From: Simiduia sp. 21SJ11W-1
GTDB lineage: Bacteria > Pseudomonadota > Gammaproteobacteria > Pseudomonadales > Cellvibrionaceae
Assembly: GCF_024138675.1 (NCBI RefSeq)
Contig: NZ_CP090959.1
Span: 1,643,501 to 1,707,500, forward strand
Length of the DNA stretch: 64,000 bases
Reading direction: 5' to 3'
A program made the translations under genes and the position numbers. Below, piece by piece: positions 40,543 through 49,441 of this stretch. The notes beneath the pieces are model-generated. The model was not told where the DNA came from, did no database searches, and saw only the letters and a list, made by a program, of their open reading frames with translations. Position 1 is the first letter of the stretch, and each line of letters opens with the position of its first letter.

Positions 40543-42354
40543 TTGGCACTGGCTGAGCAGGCGCTGGCGGCCAAAGTGCTGGTGCCAGGCCTTGATTGTG
40601 CCTCTGGCGGCGCGCCTTGGGTGAAGGCGGGTGTGTTACAGGAATATGTGGGGGCGCAGGGTTGGTTTCGTTACTTCCAGCAGCTGCAGGCCGCACAGCT
40701 GGGTGTGGCGGGCTATTGGTGGTTGGCAAATCCCAATTTGCAGCAGGCGTTAAGTGCCCACGGTGGGGTGATGGCCAGTTGGTTGCCGGGCTTCAGCGTT
40801 GATCTTACCCAGGCCACTTCAGGTTGCCTGAAGTTAAAGCACCCTCAGCCCTGGCTTGTGGTCTATGGCAGTGCGCTGCTTTGGCATTTGGCGCGCCAAG
40901 CCTGGGGCAGCGGGGCCAAACTGACCTCACTGGTGGTGCCCGCCCGCGAAGAGGCAGCTTTGGGGCTGCTGGGAGCCTACAGCGAATCCCTCGCGGTGGC
41001 GGATACCGAGGCGGCTGAGTTGCACTTTTCGCCGGAATTGCTTACCCAACGCTTTGTGACCCACAACGCCAAATTACTCCCCCTGTTTGCCGACAGTTTA
41101 AGCTTTTTGCGCCCAGGTGGTGATGCAGGTTTGGCAAGCCAGATCTACCAGCTTTTAGACGCAATACCGTCGTTGGAGTCGGCCACGCAAGCCTGGGTAG
41201 CATCAGAGCTTGCCATCAGCGAGCGCACCCTAAACCGGCAGCTCTCAGAGCAGGGCTTGAGTTACCGCGAGCTGATCACGGCATACCGCAATAGTCAGGC
41301 GGTAACCCGCCTGTGTGACGGTGAATCCATTGATCGCTTGGCGGCCTATTTGGGCTTTTCAGAGCGGGCGGCATTTGAGCGGGCTTTTAAGGGTTGGCAG
41401 GGGGTAACGCCGGCAAAATTTCAGGCGCAATACCGGCGCTTGTCAAAAGACATAGATGTAGAAGTGCTCATAACGCCCGAGCGCTTACCGAATTTACCGG
41501 CCATTGCCTCGCAGCTACTGGGCATGGTGCAAGACGACGATGCCAGCCTTGAAAAAATTGCCGCATTGGTAGAGCAAGATCCGGTATTAACGGCCAAGCT
41601 AATCAGTATTGCCAGCAGTGCCTATTACGGCATGAAGCGCTCGGCCACCATCAAAGAAGTGGTGGTGCGGGTGTTCGGCGTTGATAAACTGCGATTTCTG
41701 GCGCTGGCTGTTTTGGCCGCAGGCAGTTTTAAGCTTGAGCGTTGCCCGGCATTTTCGCTGGAGCGCTTTTGGTTGATGTCTTTAGGGGTAGCCCAGATTG
41801 CCACTAATGTGTATCGCAAACTGGGCAAATCAAGTGAAGATCAGGCAGATATTTACCTGGCGGGTTTGCTGCACAATATTGGCCGGCTGGTATTGGTGCA
41901 GTGCTTTCCCGCACGCATGCAAGCGCTGCTTGCGCCCTTAACCGGCAATGAGTTGCCCCAGGAGTTGCTGGCCATGGAAAAACTCAAACTCGGTGTAGAT
42001 GCTTGCGAGGCGGGCGCGGTACTACTCGCCAAGTGGCAACTGCCGCGCTCGGTGAGCGTTGTCATGCGCCAACTGGCCGTAGACAAGGTGGCCATGATGC
42101 CTGAGGCCCAGCTATTGCTGGATGCCGAAGAGTTTTTATTGGCGTTGTCGGCAGTGCCTGCCGCTAGCCAAAGTGGGGCGCCCGAAGTTGATGCCGCCGC
42201 AAAAACACGCACTGCTGTAAACGCTTTTGCTTGCACCATTGCCGAGGCCATGGCGGTTGCGCCTGATAAAATCTCCCCGGTGTTGGAAGAGTTTGCCACA
42301 CGGCTGCCCGAGCTTCAGGCAACGGCCAAAGCCATTCATACAGATGCCGCCTAA
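40543..42354 (+). CDS. AraC-type helix-turn-helix fused to an HDOD domain
   Basis: A 603-residue protein from TTG 40543, with AGAGG at 40531-40535 seven bases upstream; the frame has no in-frame ATG before it. Residues about 1-205 resemble the N-terminal domain of OruR/ArgR-type AraC regulators. Residues about 212-299 are an AraC double helix-turn-helix (ELAISERTLNRQLSEQGLSYREL and IDRLAAYLGFSERAAFERAFKGW). Residues about 310-510 are an HDOD domain (LPNLPAIASQLL, EQDPVLTAKLISIASSAYYGM); the HD pair is HN in LLHNIGRL. HDOD modules act in signalling without hydrolysis. The combination is unusual. Confidence 0.82.
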   Translation: MALAEQALAAKVLVPGLDCASGGAPWVKAGVLQEYVGAQGWFRYFQQLQAAQLGVAGYWWLANPNLQQALSAHGGVMASWLPGFSVDLTQATSGCLKLKHPQPWLVVYGSALLWHLARQAWGSGAKLTSLVVPAREEAALGLLGAYSESLAVADTEAAELHFSPELLTQRFVTHNAKLLPLFADSLSFLRPGGDAGLASQIYQLLDAIPSLESATQAWVASELAISERTLNRQLSEQGLSYRELITAYRNSQAVTRLCDGESIDRLAAYLGFSERAAFERAFKGWQGVTPAKFQAQYRRLSKDIDVEVLITPERLPNLPAIASQLLGMVQDDDASLEKIAALVEQDPVLTAKLISIASSAYYGMKRSATIKEVVVRVFGVDKLRFLALAVLAAGSFKLERCPAFSLERFWLMSLGVAQIATNVYRKLGKSSEDQADIYLAGLLHNIGRLVLVQCFPARMQALLAPLTGNELPQELLAMEKLKLGVDACEAGAVLLAKWQLPRSVSVVMRQLAVDKVAMMPEAQLLLDAEEFLLALSAVPAASQSGAPEVDAAAKTRTAVNAFACTIAEAMAVAPDKISPVLEEFATRLPELQATAKAIHTDAA

Positions 42355-42466
42355 TAGCCCGGTAACAAATCTGTGCCGCAGAGGCTGACATCTGCCATTA
42401 CTGCCCGGCGCTCGCTATGAGCGCTACAAGTCATTAACATGCTCTCCCAGTTGCTGGGGGAATGTC

Positions 42467-43225
42467 ATGCCGATTGAACTTTATTATCTGTTATTGCTGG
42501 TAACCGGATTTGTTGCCGGCATCATAAATACCCTTGCCGGTGGCGGCAGTAATTTAACGGTGCCTGCGCTCATGGTGATGGGCATGCCCGCCGATGTGGC
42601 CAATGCCACCAACCGGGTAGGGGTGTTGTTTCAAAGTGTGAGTGCCGTGCGGGGCTTTCATCAACACGGCAAGCTCCCCTGGGACGCCGTTACCCCCATT
42701 GTGATGCCCACGCTCATTGGCGGTGCCTTGGGCGCGTTGGCTGCAGTATTTGCGCCGAACGAGATTCTAAAGCCTTTGCTGTTGGGCACCATGATTGCCA
42801 TGGCGCTGGTTATTTTAATCAGCCCTTCGGTGGTGGCCCCGGGCGCTGATGAAAAACCCAAAACCGTTGCAGAGTCTCCCCTGGGGCTTGTGGGTTTGCT
42901 GTTTGCGGGCTTCTACGGCGGTTTTGTGCAGGCGGGTGTGGGGTTTGTGTTATTGGCGGCCATTACCGGTGCCTTGCGTTTTGATCTGGTGCGCGCCAAT
43001 GCGCTCAAAGTGATTTGCGCACTGGGCTTTACCTTAGTGGCACTCATAATTTTTATTATTGATGATTTGGTAGCCTGGGTGCCGGGCCTGGTGCTGGCCG
43101 TGGGGGCCATATTCGGTGCACAACTTGCGGTGAAATTTGCCATTAAGGTAGAGCAGCGGGTGTTGAAATGGTTTTTACTGGTAATGACTCTGGTGGCGAG
43201 TGCCGCCGCTTTACTCAGCGGCTAG
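42467..43225 (+). CDS. TSUP family permease (TauE/SafE-like)
   Basis: A 252-residue membrane protein with about seven to eight hydrophobic segments. The N-terminal GFVAGIINTLAGGGSNLTVPAL motif and a repeat-like GFYGGFVQAGVGFVLLAAITGAL in the second half are typical of the 4-toluene sulfonate uptake permease superfamily (sulfite exporter TauE/SafE). The likely role is export of sulfite, sulfoacetate or a similar organic anion; substrate cannot be determined. It is a single gene. Confidence 0.88.
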   Translation: MPIELYYLLLLVTGFVAGIINTLAGGGSNLTVPALMVMGMPADVANATNRVGVLFQSVSAVRGFHQHGKLPWDAVTPIVMPTLIGGALGALAAVFAPNEILKPLLLGTMIAMALVILISPSVVAPGADEKPKTVAESPLGLVGLLFAGFYGGFVQAGVGFVLLAAITGALRFDLVRANALKVICALGFTLVALIIFIIDDLVAWVPGLVLAVGAIFGAQLAVKFAIKVEQRVLKWFLLVMTLVASAAALLSG

Positions 43226-43231
43226 TTTCGC

Positions 43232-43310
43232 AAGGTGCCTGAATTAGGAAGTACCTAAATTGAAAGATGCCTGAATTGCAAAGTACATGAATTGAAAAGT
43301 AGCTGAAACA
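43232..43310. repeat. 16-bp degenerate tandem repeat, five units
   Basis: Units start at 43232, 43249, 43265, 43281 and 43297. The common pattern is AAGTACCTGAATTGAA-like (for example AAGTACATGAATTGAA at 43281-43296). The first unit is 17 bp and the last is truncated. It lies between the TSUP permease and the b561 gene, outside any convincing ORF. Possible roles are a protein-binding array or a relic of slippage. Confidence 0.7.
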
Positions 43311-43509
43311 GATGCACAAAAGCCCGCAAAGTAACTGGGCAATCTAAGCACAGCTGCAAACGACTAGCGGGCGTTCTGTTTGGTGAGAGGTAGGTGTGAA
43401 AAGTTGGCTGCCAATGGTAAGTGCGGGGCGCAATAAAGCTCCAAATGAACCAGTGGCTGCCGGTTTGGTGCAGGCCTTGCAAGCGTTGAGGATTGCAAGG
43501 CCAGGCAAT

Positions 43510-44037
43510 TTACAGCATGCGGCTTAATATGCTTTTCTTTTCGCCTTCAAATAAGTGATAGAGCACAGCAGTTAGGTGCAATACTACAACGGCCAGCAGT
43601 ACCCAGGGTGCATATTCGTGCACTTCATGAAAAAAGCCTGCCAGTGCCCGGTTTTCTTCGAACAACAAAGGCACAGATACGCCCCCGAACTTGATAGCAG
43701 AGCCTGCAAAGTTAGCCATTGCCCAGCCGCTTAGGGGCACAATGGCCATTAATAAATACAGCAAGTGCTTGGTAGATTTTGCCAATACTCGCTCTGTTTT
43801 ACTAAACGCTTCCGGCAGCTTGGGCGCGGGTTTCTTAAAGGCCCAGGCGATGCGGGCAATCAACAGCCAGATGAATACAAAGCCCGTGGCTTTGTGCAAT
43901 AGGATTAGATCAACCCGCCCGGGGGCATCGCGATCCAGTCCACTCATGTAATTGCCCACGGCAATCAGGCCAAAAATCATCAGCGCCATCAACCAATGGA
44001 GGCTGCGGCTAACTAAGTGGTAGCGTTCGGTGTTCAT
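43510..44037 (-). CDS. Cytochrome b561
   Basis: A 175-residue membrane protein of the bacterial cytochrome b561 family. Four hydrophobic helices (about 13-33, 47-65, 88-110, 140-163) hold paired histidines, seen in YHLVSRSLHW (H7, H14), LLHKATGF and VVVLHLTAVLYH, for two b hemes. Members move electrons between ubiquinol and periplasmic acceptors or superoxide. It is monocistronic and lies downstream of batD. Confidence 0.9.
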   Translation of the reverse strand: MNTERYHLVSRSLHWLMALMIFGLIAVGNYMSGLDRDAPGRVDLILLHKATGFVFIWLLIARIAWAFKKPAPKLPEAFSKTERVLAKSTKHLLYLLMAIVPLSGWAMANFAGSAIKFGGVSVPLLFEENRALAGFFHEVHEYAPWVLLAVVVLHLTAVLYHLFEGEKKSILSRML

Positions 44038-44056
44038 AGGTTTTCCTTTTACGCAC

Positions 44057-45865
44057 TTAAACCTGTTCCGGGTAGAGGGGTTTTAGTGGCTGATTCTCTT
44101 TTTGCTTATCGGTTGCCGCACTCACCGGATTAGCCGCACGCACCTCGGCAAGCAGGCTGCTAATTTCGCCTGCAAAATGACTGTGCGCGCCGTAGGCCAT
44201 GGCTTCAAGCGCGTTAATTTGCGCAACCAGTGCAGGGTAGTGGCCGAGCCTTTTAGCCAGGGGCGCTTTGCCCAGTGGTTCAGACCAACGATTTAGCCAG
44301 CGAAGAATAGCAGTTGCATTGGCGGGCGTCATGGGTTGGCTGCACAGGCGCTCAAGCTCGGTCACAGGCGCGCCGGGTGCCGGCGCGCTGGTTGTATCAT
44401 CCGGTGCTGCAAGGCCCTCTTTTGGCGCTCGCGCCCATAGCCAAATAAGCCCACACAGGGTTGCAATATTGGTGGCTGCCAGTGCAAGCGTTAGCCAAAA
44501 CCATGGGTTTGGTGGCTGTTGTGTTGCAGCATTGGGTGCGGCTAAGGGCGGGTTCGGCTGTGTTTCGTCATCAGCTTCGGTGGGGCTATCAGAGGCAGCT
44601 TGTGGCTCTCTGTGAGGTTGGGCCTGGCCATCATGGGGTGCGCTGTTTGCCAGTGCCGGGTTGTTGGCCACTTCAACGGTGCGCGCGGGCAAGCGGGCGG
44701 TTTCCATTTGTTGGGTGTTCAGGTTCCACCAGCTGAGTGTCACTTCAGGCAGGGTAAACCTGCCGGCCTGCGTGGGCACAATGGCAAGGCTTTCTGCAAC
44801 TGTGGCCGTCAAGCCATCGCTGCTTGTTTGGTCGTTGCGCTCTGTGGGTTCTTGGTAATATTTCAGCCCCCGGGGTGCTTTGAGTGCAAGGCTGGGTATC
44901 TGGTTTTCCGTAAGCCCTTGGGCCGAAATAATAATATGGCGGTTAATGGGTTCGCCCACAGTCCATTGAGTGTTGCCCTCGCTCCAGGATTCAGACAGCG
45001 ACAGCTGTTGGGCAGGCAACCAGTGTTCGCCTTGGTAATTGGCCGGTTGTGGCTGCACCTCAAGGGTGAGGGCTTTCGAGCGCAGGCGTTTGGTTGCGCC
45101 TGTGCTGTATTGAAACGGGTTGTTCCAGCTTCTGTCGCTGCCTGTTGCTACGGTAAACACTTGTTGCGGTATTTCCAAACGCCCGCTTTTTTGTGGGAAG
45201 AGCGCGTAGCGCCATTCTTTTATGGTGTAGAGTTTTTCGCCCACGCGCTTTTGATATTGGGTGTCGTCAAGGTTTACCAGCAGGGCATCGGGAAGTGAAA
45301 GATTGGATGCATCCTGAATGCGCAGGGGGATGGCGGTGGCGAGTTTCAAGCTGACAATCACCTGCTCTTGCACATAGGGTGTTGCGTTATCAACCGATAA
45401 ATCCAGATACACATCAGCGCGCGTATCGCCAGCCGCCGGTGCCGCGGACACATCAATTAAAATGGCGTTGCTGTAATTGCCCATGTATTCAAATGAGGGG
45501 ATAACCAGTTGGCCTTGGGCCTTGGGTGCAAGGGTGAGTTGCCACTCGGTAAAGGCTTCAATTTGGCCGTTGATATTGCGGTACTGGCTACTTTGGGTTT
45601 GCCCTAAAATATCAAACTGTTTTTCCAGTTGGCTGAAATCCGGTGCTGTATTGCTTTGCGGTGATACGCGCACTTGCAGCGCGAGCGTTTCATCCAGGCT
45701 CAGTTGCGCGCGATCTACCCGCGCGCTGATGTCTTGGGCTTGCGCCCAGGGGCTAAGGGCAAGTTGCACCAGTATCAGCACAGTTAACAGCCACAGTGTA
45801 CGGGCTGTATTTCCTGCCGGGTAGCCATTAAAAACAGGCAGGGTTTTACCAACGTTCATGGGCAT
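44057..45865 (-). CDS. batD: BatD-like protein
   Basis: About 602 residues from ATG 45865 (ATGs at 45868 and 45859 are also plausible; GGAGA is just upstream). The signal peptide (about 15-40, TLWLLTVLILVQLALSPWAQA) precedes a large periplasmic BatD region with repeated beta-sandwich stretches. A Pro/Gln/Ala-rich linker (about 410-460) and one membrane helix (FWLTLALAATNIATLCGLIWLW) lead to a short cytosolic tail. BatD is part of the Bat complex with MoxR, thought to aid envelope protein folding or stress tolerance. Its start overlaps batB/C by 20 bp. Confidence 0.85.
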   Translation of the reverse strand: MPMNVGKTLPVFNGYPAGNTARTLWLLTVLILVQLALSPWAQAQDISARVDRAQLSLDETLALQVRVSPQSNTAPDFSQLEKQFDILGQTQSSQYRNINGQIEAFTEWQLTLAPKAQGQLVIPSFEYMGNYSNAILIDVSAAPAAGDTRADVYLDLSVDNATPYVQEQVIVSLKLATAIPLRIQDASNLSLPDALLVNLDDTQYQKRVGEKLYTIKEWRYALFPQKSGRLEIPQQVFTVATGSDRSWNNPFQYSTGATKRLRSKALTLEVQPQPANYQGEHWLPAQQLSLSESWSEGNTQWTVGEPINRHIIISAQGLTENQIPSLALKAPRGLKYYQEPTERNDQTSSDGLTATVAESLAIVPTQAGRFTLPEVTLSWWNLNTQQMETARLPARTVEVANNPALANSAPHDGQAQPHREPQAASDSPTEADDETQPNPPLAAPNAATQQPPNPWFWLTLALAATNIATLCGLIWLWARAPKEGLAAPDDTTSAPAPGAPVTELERLCSQPMTPANATAILRWLNRWSEPLGKAPLAKRLGHYPALVAQINALEAMAYGAHSHFAGEISSLLAEVRAANPVSAATDKQKENQPLKPLYPEQV

Positions 45866-47921
45866 CATTCTCCGGTGCTTGCCATTCGCCGCGTTTAATG
45901 GCTCGGCGGCGCTCTCTGTATTCGTATTCAAATTTTCGGCGCAACAGGCCTGAGGGATCATCTTCTACCTGACGTAGCCATTGCTCCATGGCCTGGCGCT
46001 CTTCCGGACTCAGGTGATCAAGTGCATCCGGGCGCCCGTATGTTTCGCCCTGTGGCTCGCCTGCTTGCCCGGTTTCAGGCGGGTTATTGCTATAGGGCGA
46101 TTCTGCCAGTGAATCTTCAGGTGCCCCGGGCTGTGCGCCCTGTTCTTGCGATTGGGCCTCGCTGTTTGGTGGCTCGCGATCTTCCGGGTTGTTGCCCGGA
46201 TTTTCGTCAGCTGTGTGGTCGGGGTTATCGGCCGCGTTAGCCTGGGGTGACTCAGTGGGATTTTCCTGCTCACCTTTTTGATTGTGAGGGGTTTGGTCTG
46301 CTTGCTCGTTTTGTGAATCTGGGTTTTGTGAGCCGTTGTTCTGTGAACTGTTGTTTTGTGAACCAGAGTCATCCGGGCTCTGCTCGCCGTCGGTGTTTTC
46401 ACCCTGTGGATTTTCCTGGTTTTGGCCCTCGTTGTTCTCGCCTGGCTGGCTCTCGTTTTCCGGGTTGTCAGCTGGGGGATTTTGATTCTGTTGCTCTTTA
46501 ATAGATTCCAATAATTCCAGGTTTGCCTTGGCATCGTTCATGTCGGGTGCAAGTTCAAGGGCCTGCTGGTAGCTTTCCATCGCTTTATCGATATCGCCTG
46601 CCTGAGCGTGGGCATTGCCGAGGTTGTACCAGTCGTCGGCGGTTGCTGTGTCTTGTTGGGTGAGGTTGCTCAGAGTTTCAATGGCTTGTGGGTAGTTTTT
46701 TGCCCGGTATTGCGCGGCCGCTCGCCAGCGGGGGTCGTTAAACTCGTGGGCGGCAACTTCCGGCGCATCACTTTCCAGCGCTTTCTGGCCCCGTTGATCG
46801 CGGTTTAGCCAAAGCTTGTCCCAAAAGTTTAAGGGGCTGGCCTCGGCTGCTTGCGATTGTTCTGTGGTGCCACTGGCCGGGCTATTCGCCTGGGCAGCCT
46901 CTGGCAACATGAGCGTGGTGCCAAGAGCGATGGGCAAGAGAAAAAACAAATTTTTTCTAAAGCCGTAGGCGGCAAGTGGCAGCAATAGCCACGCAAGCCA
47001 AATGCCTTCATCGCGCCAGCTGTCGAAATCACGCTCTACCTCGCGCCCACCACGCGTGTTGCTGAGCGGCTTGGCGAGTGCGCGAATATCATCATCGGTA
47101 AAGGTGAGGTCTTGGTAGCTCCCGCCGGTGCTGGCAGCCAGCTGGCGTAAGAGCGCGCGATCGTTTTTTACCATCACAATATTGCCGGCGCGGTCTTTGG
47201 CGAAACCGCGCTCACCCAGGGGAATAGGAGCACCTGTTTCATCGCCCAATCCAATAATGTGCAGTTGGTAGGGGGTTGGTTTTAACGTATCAACCAAGGT
47301 AGGCAGAGCCTCCGGTGCTACGCCGTCGGTAATTAACACGATGCGGGCACGGGCAAGGTGTGCCTGGTTCAGTTGTTCAACGGCAAGGGTCACTGCCTGC
47401 TCTAGGTTACTGCCGGTGAGCGGCATGATGTCGGGCGTGAGTGCGGGAATCAGATTTTTCAGCGTGCGCGCATCGTCTGTTAGTGGGGCAACGAGGTGTG
47501 CATTGCCGGCGTAGGCAATGAGCGCACGCTGGCCTTCGCGCTGCAAATTGAGCGCATCTGTGAGTTTTTGTTGGGCGCGTTTAATCCGGCTGGGTTTTAC
47601 ATCTTCTGCCAGCATTGATGGTGATAGATCCAGCAAAAATACCGTGGCATCGTCTGTTTTCAAGACCGGTGTGGGCAATTTATTCCAGGCGGGCCCGGCC
47701 AGCGCAACGCATGCAATAACCCAACTGCCTGCCAATAAAGGCCACACCAGTTGCCGCTTACCTTTATGGGCAATATTTAATTGCTTGAGCAGGGCCGGGG
47801 CTATGTGGGTTTGCCAGACGGCCACGCTCGCCGTGCGTTTGTTTAGCCAGTAGGCTAGTAACGGCAGTAGCGGTAATAAAAGCAGCCATACAGGCCTTAA
47901 AAAATGAAATTGATCAAACAT
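45846..47921 (-). CDS. BatB/BatC fusion: VWA domain and TPR protein
   Basis: A 691-residue protein. The N-terminus has two membrane helices (about 10-25 and 60-78); the VWA domain (about 90-290) has the MIDAS motif DLSPSM (98-103) and LITDGVAPE. A third membrane region (about 310-345) precedes a TPR (about 430-476, DDWYNLGNAHAQAGDIDKAM). Residues about 479-630 are a low-complexity Asn/Gln/Pro/Glu/Ser tract with few hydrophobic residues, and the end is basic. BatB and BatC are separate proteins in many bacteria; here they are fused. It overlaps batA by 8 bp. Confidence 0.88.
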   Translation of the reverse strand: MFDQFHFLRPVWLLLLPLLPLLAYWLNKRTASVAVWQTHIAPALLKQLNIAHKGKRQLVWPLLAGSWVIACVALAGPAWNKLPTPVLKTDDATVFLLDLSPSMLAEDVKPSRIKRAQQKLTDALNLQREGQRALIAYAGNAHLVAPLTDDARTLKNLIPALTPDIMPLTGSNLEQAVTLAVEQLNQAHLARARIVLITDGVAPEALPTLVDTLKPTPYQLHIIGLGDETGAPIPLGERGFAKDRAGNIVMVKNDRALLRQLAASTGGSYQDLTFTDDDIRALAKPLSNTRGGREVERDFDSWRDEGIWLAWLLLPLAAYGFRKNLFFLLPIALGTTLMLPEAAQANSPASGTTEQSQAAEASPLNFWDKLWLNRDQRGQKALESDAPEVAAHEFNDPRWRAAAQYRAKNYPQAIETLSNLTQQDTATADDWYNLGNAHAQAGDIDKAMESYQQALELAPDMNDAKANLELLESIKEQQNQNPPADNPENESQPGENNEGQNQENPQGENTDGEQSPDDSGSQNNSSQNNGSQNPDSQNEQADQTPHNQKGEQENPTESPQANAADNPDHTADENPGNNPEDREPPNSEAQSQEQGAQPGAPEDSLAESPYSNNPPETGQAGEPQGETYGRPDALDHLSPEERQAMEQWLRQVEDDPSGLLRRKFEYEYRERRRAIKRGEWQAPENDAHERW

Positions 47922-48939
47922 GCTTCACCTCAGAGGCAAAGAATCTGTTGGCCAGCTGCGCCCAAACCAATGCAGTAATGCTTAAGAGCAATGCCAGCGC
48001 CAGTGGCCAGTGAAACAGAGACTGGCTGGGCCTGAACACTTCGGCATCTTGAGCTGCGGGTTCCAGTTCATCCAAAAGCGCGTAAATTTGATGCAATTCT
48101 TGCGGGTTGTGGGCGCGGAAATATTGGCCGCCGGTGAGTTTGGCGATGTGGGTTAATGTGGATTCATCTAAATCAACGGAGGGGTTCACAGTGCGGGCAC
48201 CAAACTGTGAACCCAGTAAGCCCGGCACCTGCATTTGGCTGGCGCCCAGGCCTATGGTGTAGATTTTTACATTGGCCGCCGCCGCCACTTCAGCGGCTTG
48301 GCGAGGGCTGATGGTGCCCGCGGTGTTGGCGCCATCGGTGAGTAGAATCATAACCCGTGAAGCTTCTGGCCGTTCGCGCAGCCTTTTTACTGCCAGGCCT
48401 ATGGCATCGCCGATGGCGGTGTTTTCACCGGCAAAGCCGAGTTGTGCCTCTTGCAATAAGCGCCCAACGGTTGTGCGATCAAAGGTGAGCGGTGCCTGCA
48501 GATAGGCTTGGGTGCCAAATAAAATCAGCCCCAGGCGGTCGCCATGACGGCGTGTTACAAATTCTTGCACCACCGCTTTTACCGCCACTAGCCGGCTTAC
48601 GGACTGGTTATTGAATTGCATATCGGGTGTTTTCATGGAGCCTGAAATGTCTACGGCCAGCAGTAAATCGCGGCCACTTGCGGGCAGCTCTATAGGCTCG
48701 CCTTGCCAGCGGGGGTTGCTGGCCGCGGTTAGCAGGCAAAGCCAGATGGCACTCATTACCAGTAGGCCTTTGCGGTTTTTATGTTGGGCTTGAGTATCAC
48801 TGTTTGTATTGGCGCCGCGCAATATGGCCGCCGGTACCGCGAGCGTTGGGCTTGTGCGTGCAGCATTGGGCAGCCATGCGCGAACAAGCCAAGGCAGGGG
48901 TAATAGGGCAAACAGCCAGGGCCATTCAATGCTGAGCAT
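47914..48939 (-). CDS. batA: BatA-like VWA domain membrane protein
   Basis: A 341-residue protein. Hydrophobic helices at about 5-22 and 58-73 precede a VWA domain (about 88-285) with a perfect MIDAS DISGSM (97-102), the threonine in LTFDRTTVGR, and LTDGANTAG. A C-terminal helix (about 312-332) anchors it. The domain faces the periplasm or cytosol depending on orientation; in this family it partners BatB and MoxR. It overlaps DUF4381 upstream by 14 bp. Confidence 0.88.
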   Translation of the reverse strand: MLSIEWPWLFALLPLPWLVRAWLPNAARTSPTLAVPAAILRGANTNSDTQAQHKNRKGLLVMSAIWLCLLTAASNPRWQGEPIELPASGRDLLLAVDISGSMKTPDMQFNNQSVSRLVAVKAVVQEFVTRRHGDRLGLILFGTQAYLQAPLTFDRTTVGRLLQEAQLGFAGENTAIGDAIGLAVKRLRERPEASRVMILLTDGANTAGTISPRQAAEVAAAANVKIYTIGLGASQMQVPGLLGSQFGARTVNPSVDLDESTLTHIAKLTGGQYFRAHNPQELHQIYALLDELEPAAQDAEVFRPSQSLFHWPLALALLLSITALVWAQLANRFFASEVKHV

Positions 48940-49438
48940 CTACGGCCTCCGTGAGGTAATGCTGGAGCCAGCGCCGAACCGCCTCTACACAGGCTGCGAT
49001 TTGCTCGGGCGTTAAGGTATTGCCCGGTTGATAGGCTTGCACCAATAGCATTTGGCCCATGTGTTCACACTGTGTGCCTGAACCCTGCGCGCGGCTATTA
49101 ATAAACGTGAGCCAGGCTTTATCTGTGAGGTGAATGGCCTGCGGCTCACCACGGCTGAGAGCCGCGCGCCGCAGCAATGCATTCAGGGCTTGCGCGAGTT
49201 GTTGGGCGTTGTTGTGGCGTTGGTAGTGGGAATAGGCTCTCGCCAATTCCGCCTGCGCCTGCATTAACAAGGCATTGCGCGCAGCCGTTACCTGGCGCCT
49301 TTGTTGGTACTTCCAAAAGCCGAGCGCAATTAGCAACAAAAGTATTAAACCCAGCAGCCACCAGCCAGGGGCGGGTGGCCAACCCCCCACCTCGGCGGGC
49401 AGGTGAATGTCTTTAATGGGGAGTTCATTGGTTTGCAT
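48926..49438 (-). CDS. DUF4381 family membrane protein
   Basis: A 170-residue protein with one transmembrane helix (about 27-45, WWLLGLILLLLIALGFW) after LPIKDIHLPAEVGGWPPAPG, the family start. The cytosolic helical part follows (about 50-165, with ALNALLRRAALSRG). DUF4381 is regularly found between DUF58 and BatA genes in moxR operons. Its function is unknown but it is an expected member of the complex. It lies 3 bp from the DUF58 stop. Confidence 0.85.
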   Translation of the reverse strand: MQTNELPIKDIHLPAEVGGWPPAPGWWLLGLILLLLIALGFWKYQQRRQVTAARNALLMQAQAELARAYSHYQRHNNAQQLAQALNALLRRAALSRGEPQAIHLTDKAWLTFINSRAQGSGTQCEHMGQMLLVQAYQPGNTLTPEQIAACVEAVRRWLQHYLTEAVDAQH

Positions 49439-49441
49439 GGG

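Noticed and set aside
43232-43310. Tandem repeat considered as a CRISPR array
   Set aside because: Units are contiguous with no spacers, 16 bp, degenerate, and there are no cas genes.
46310-46400. Repetitive codons in batB/C considered as a separate repeat element
   Set aside because: They are in frame and encode the low-complexity Asn/Gln/Ser tract of the same protein.
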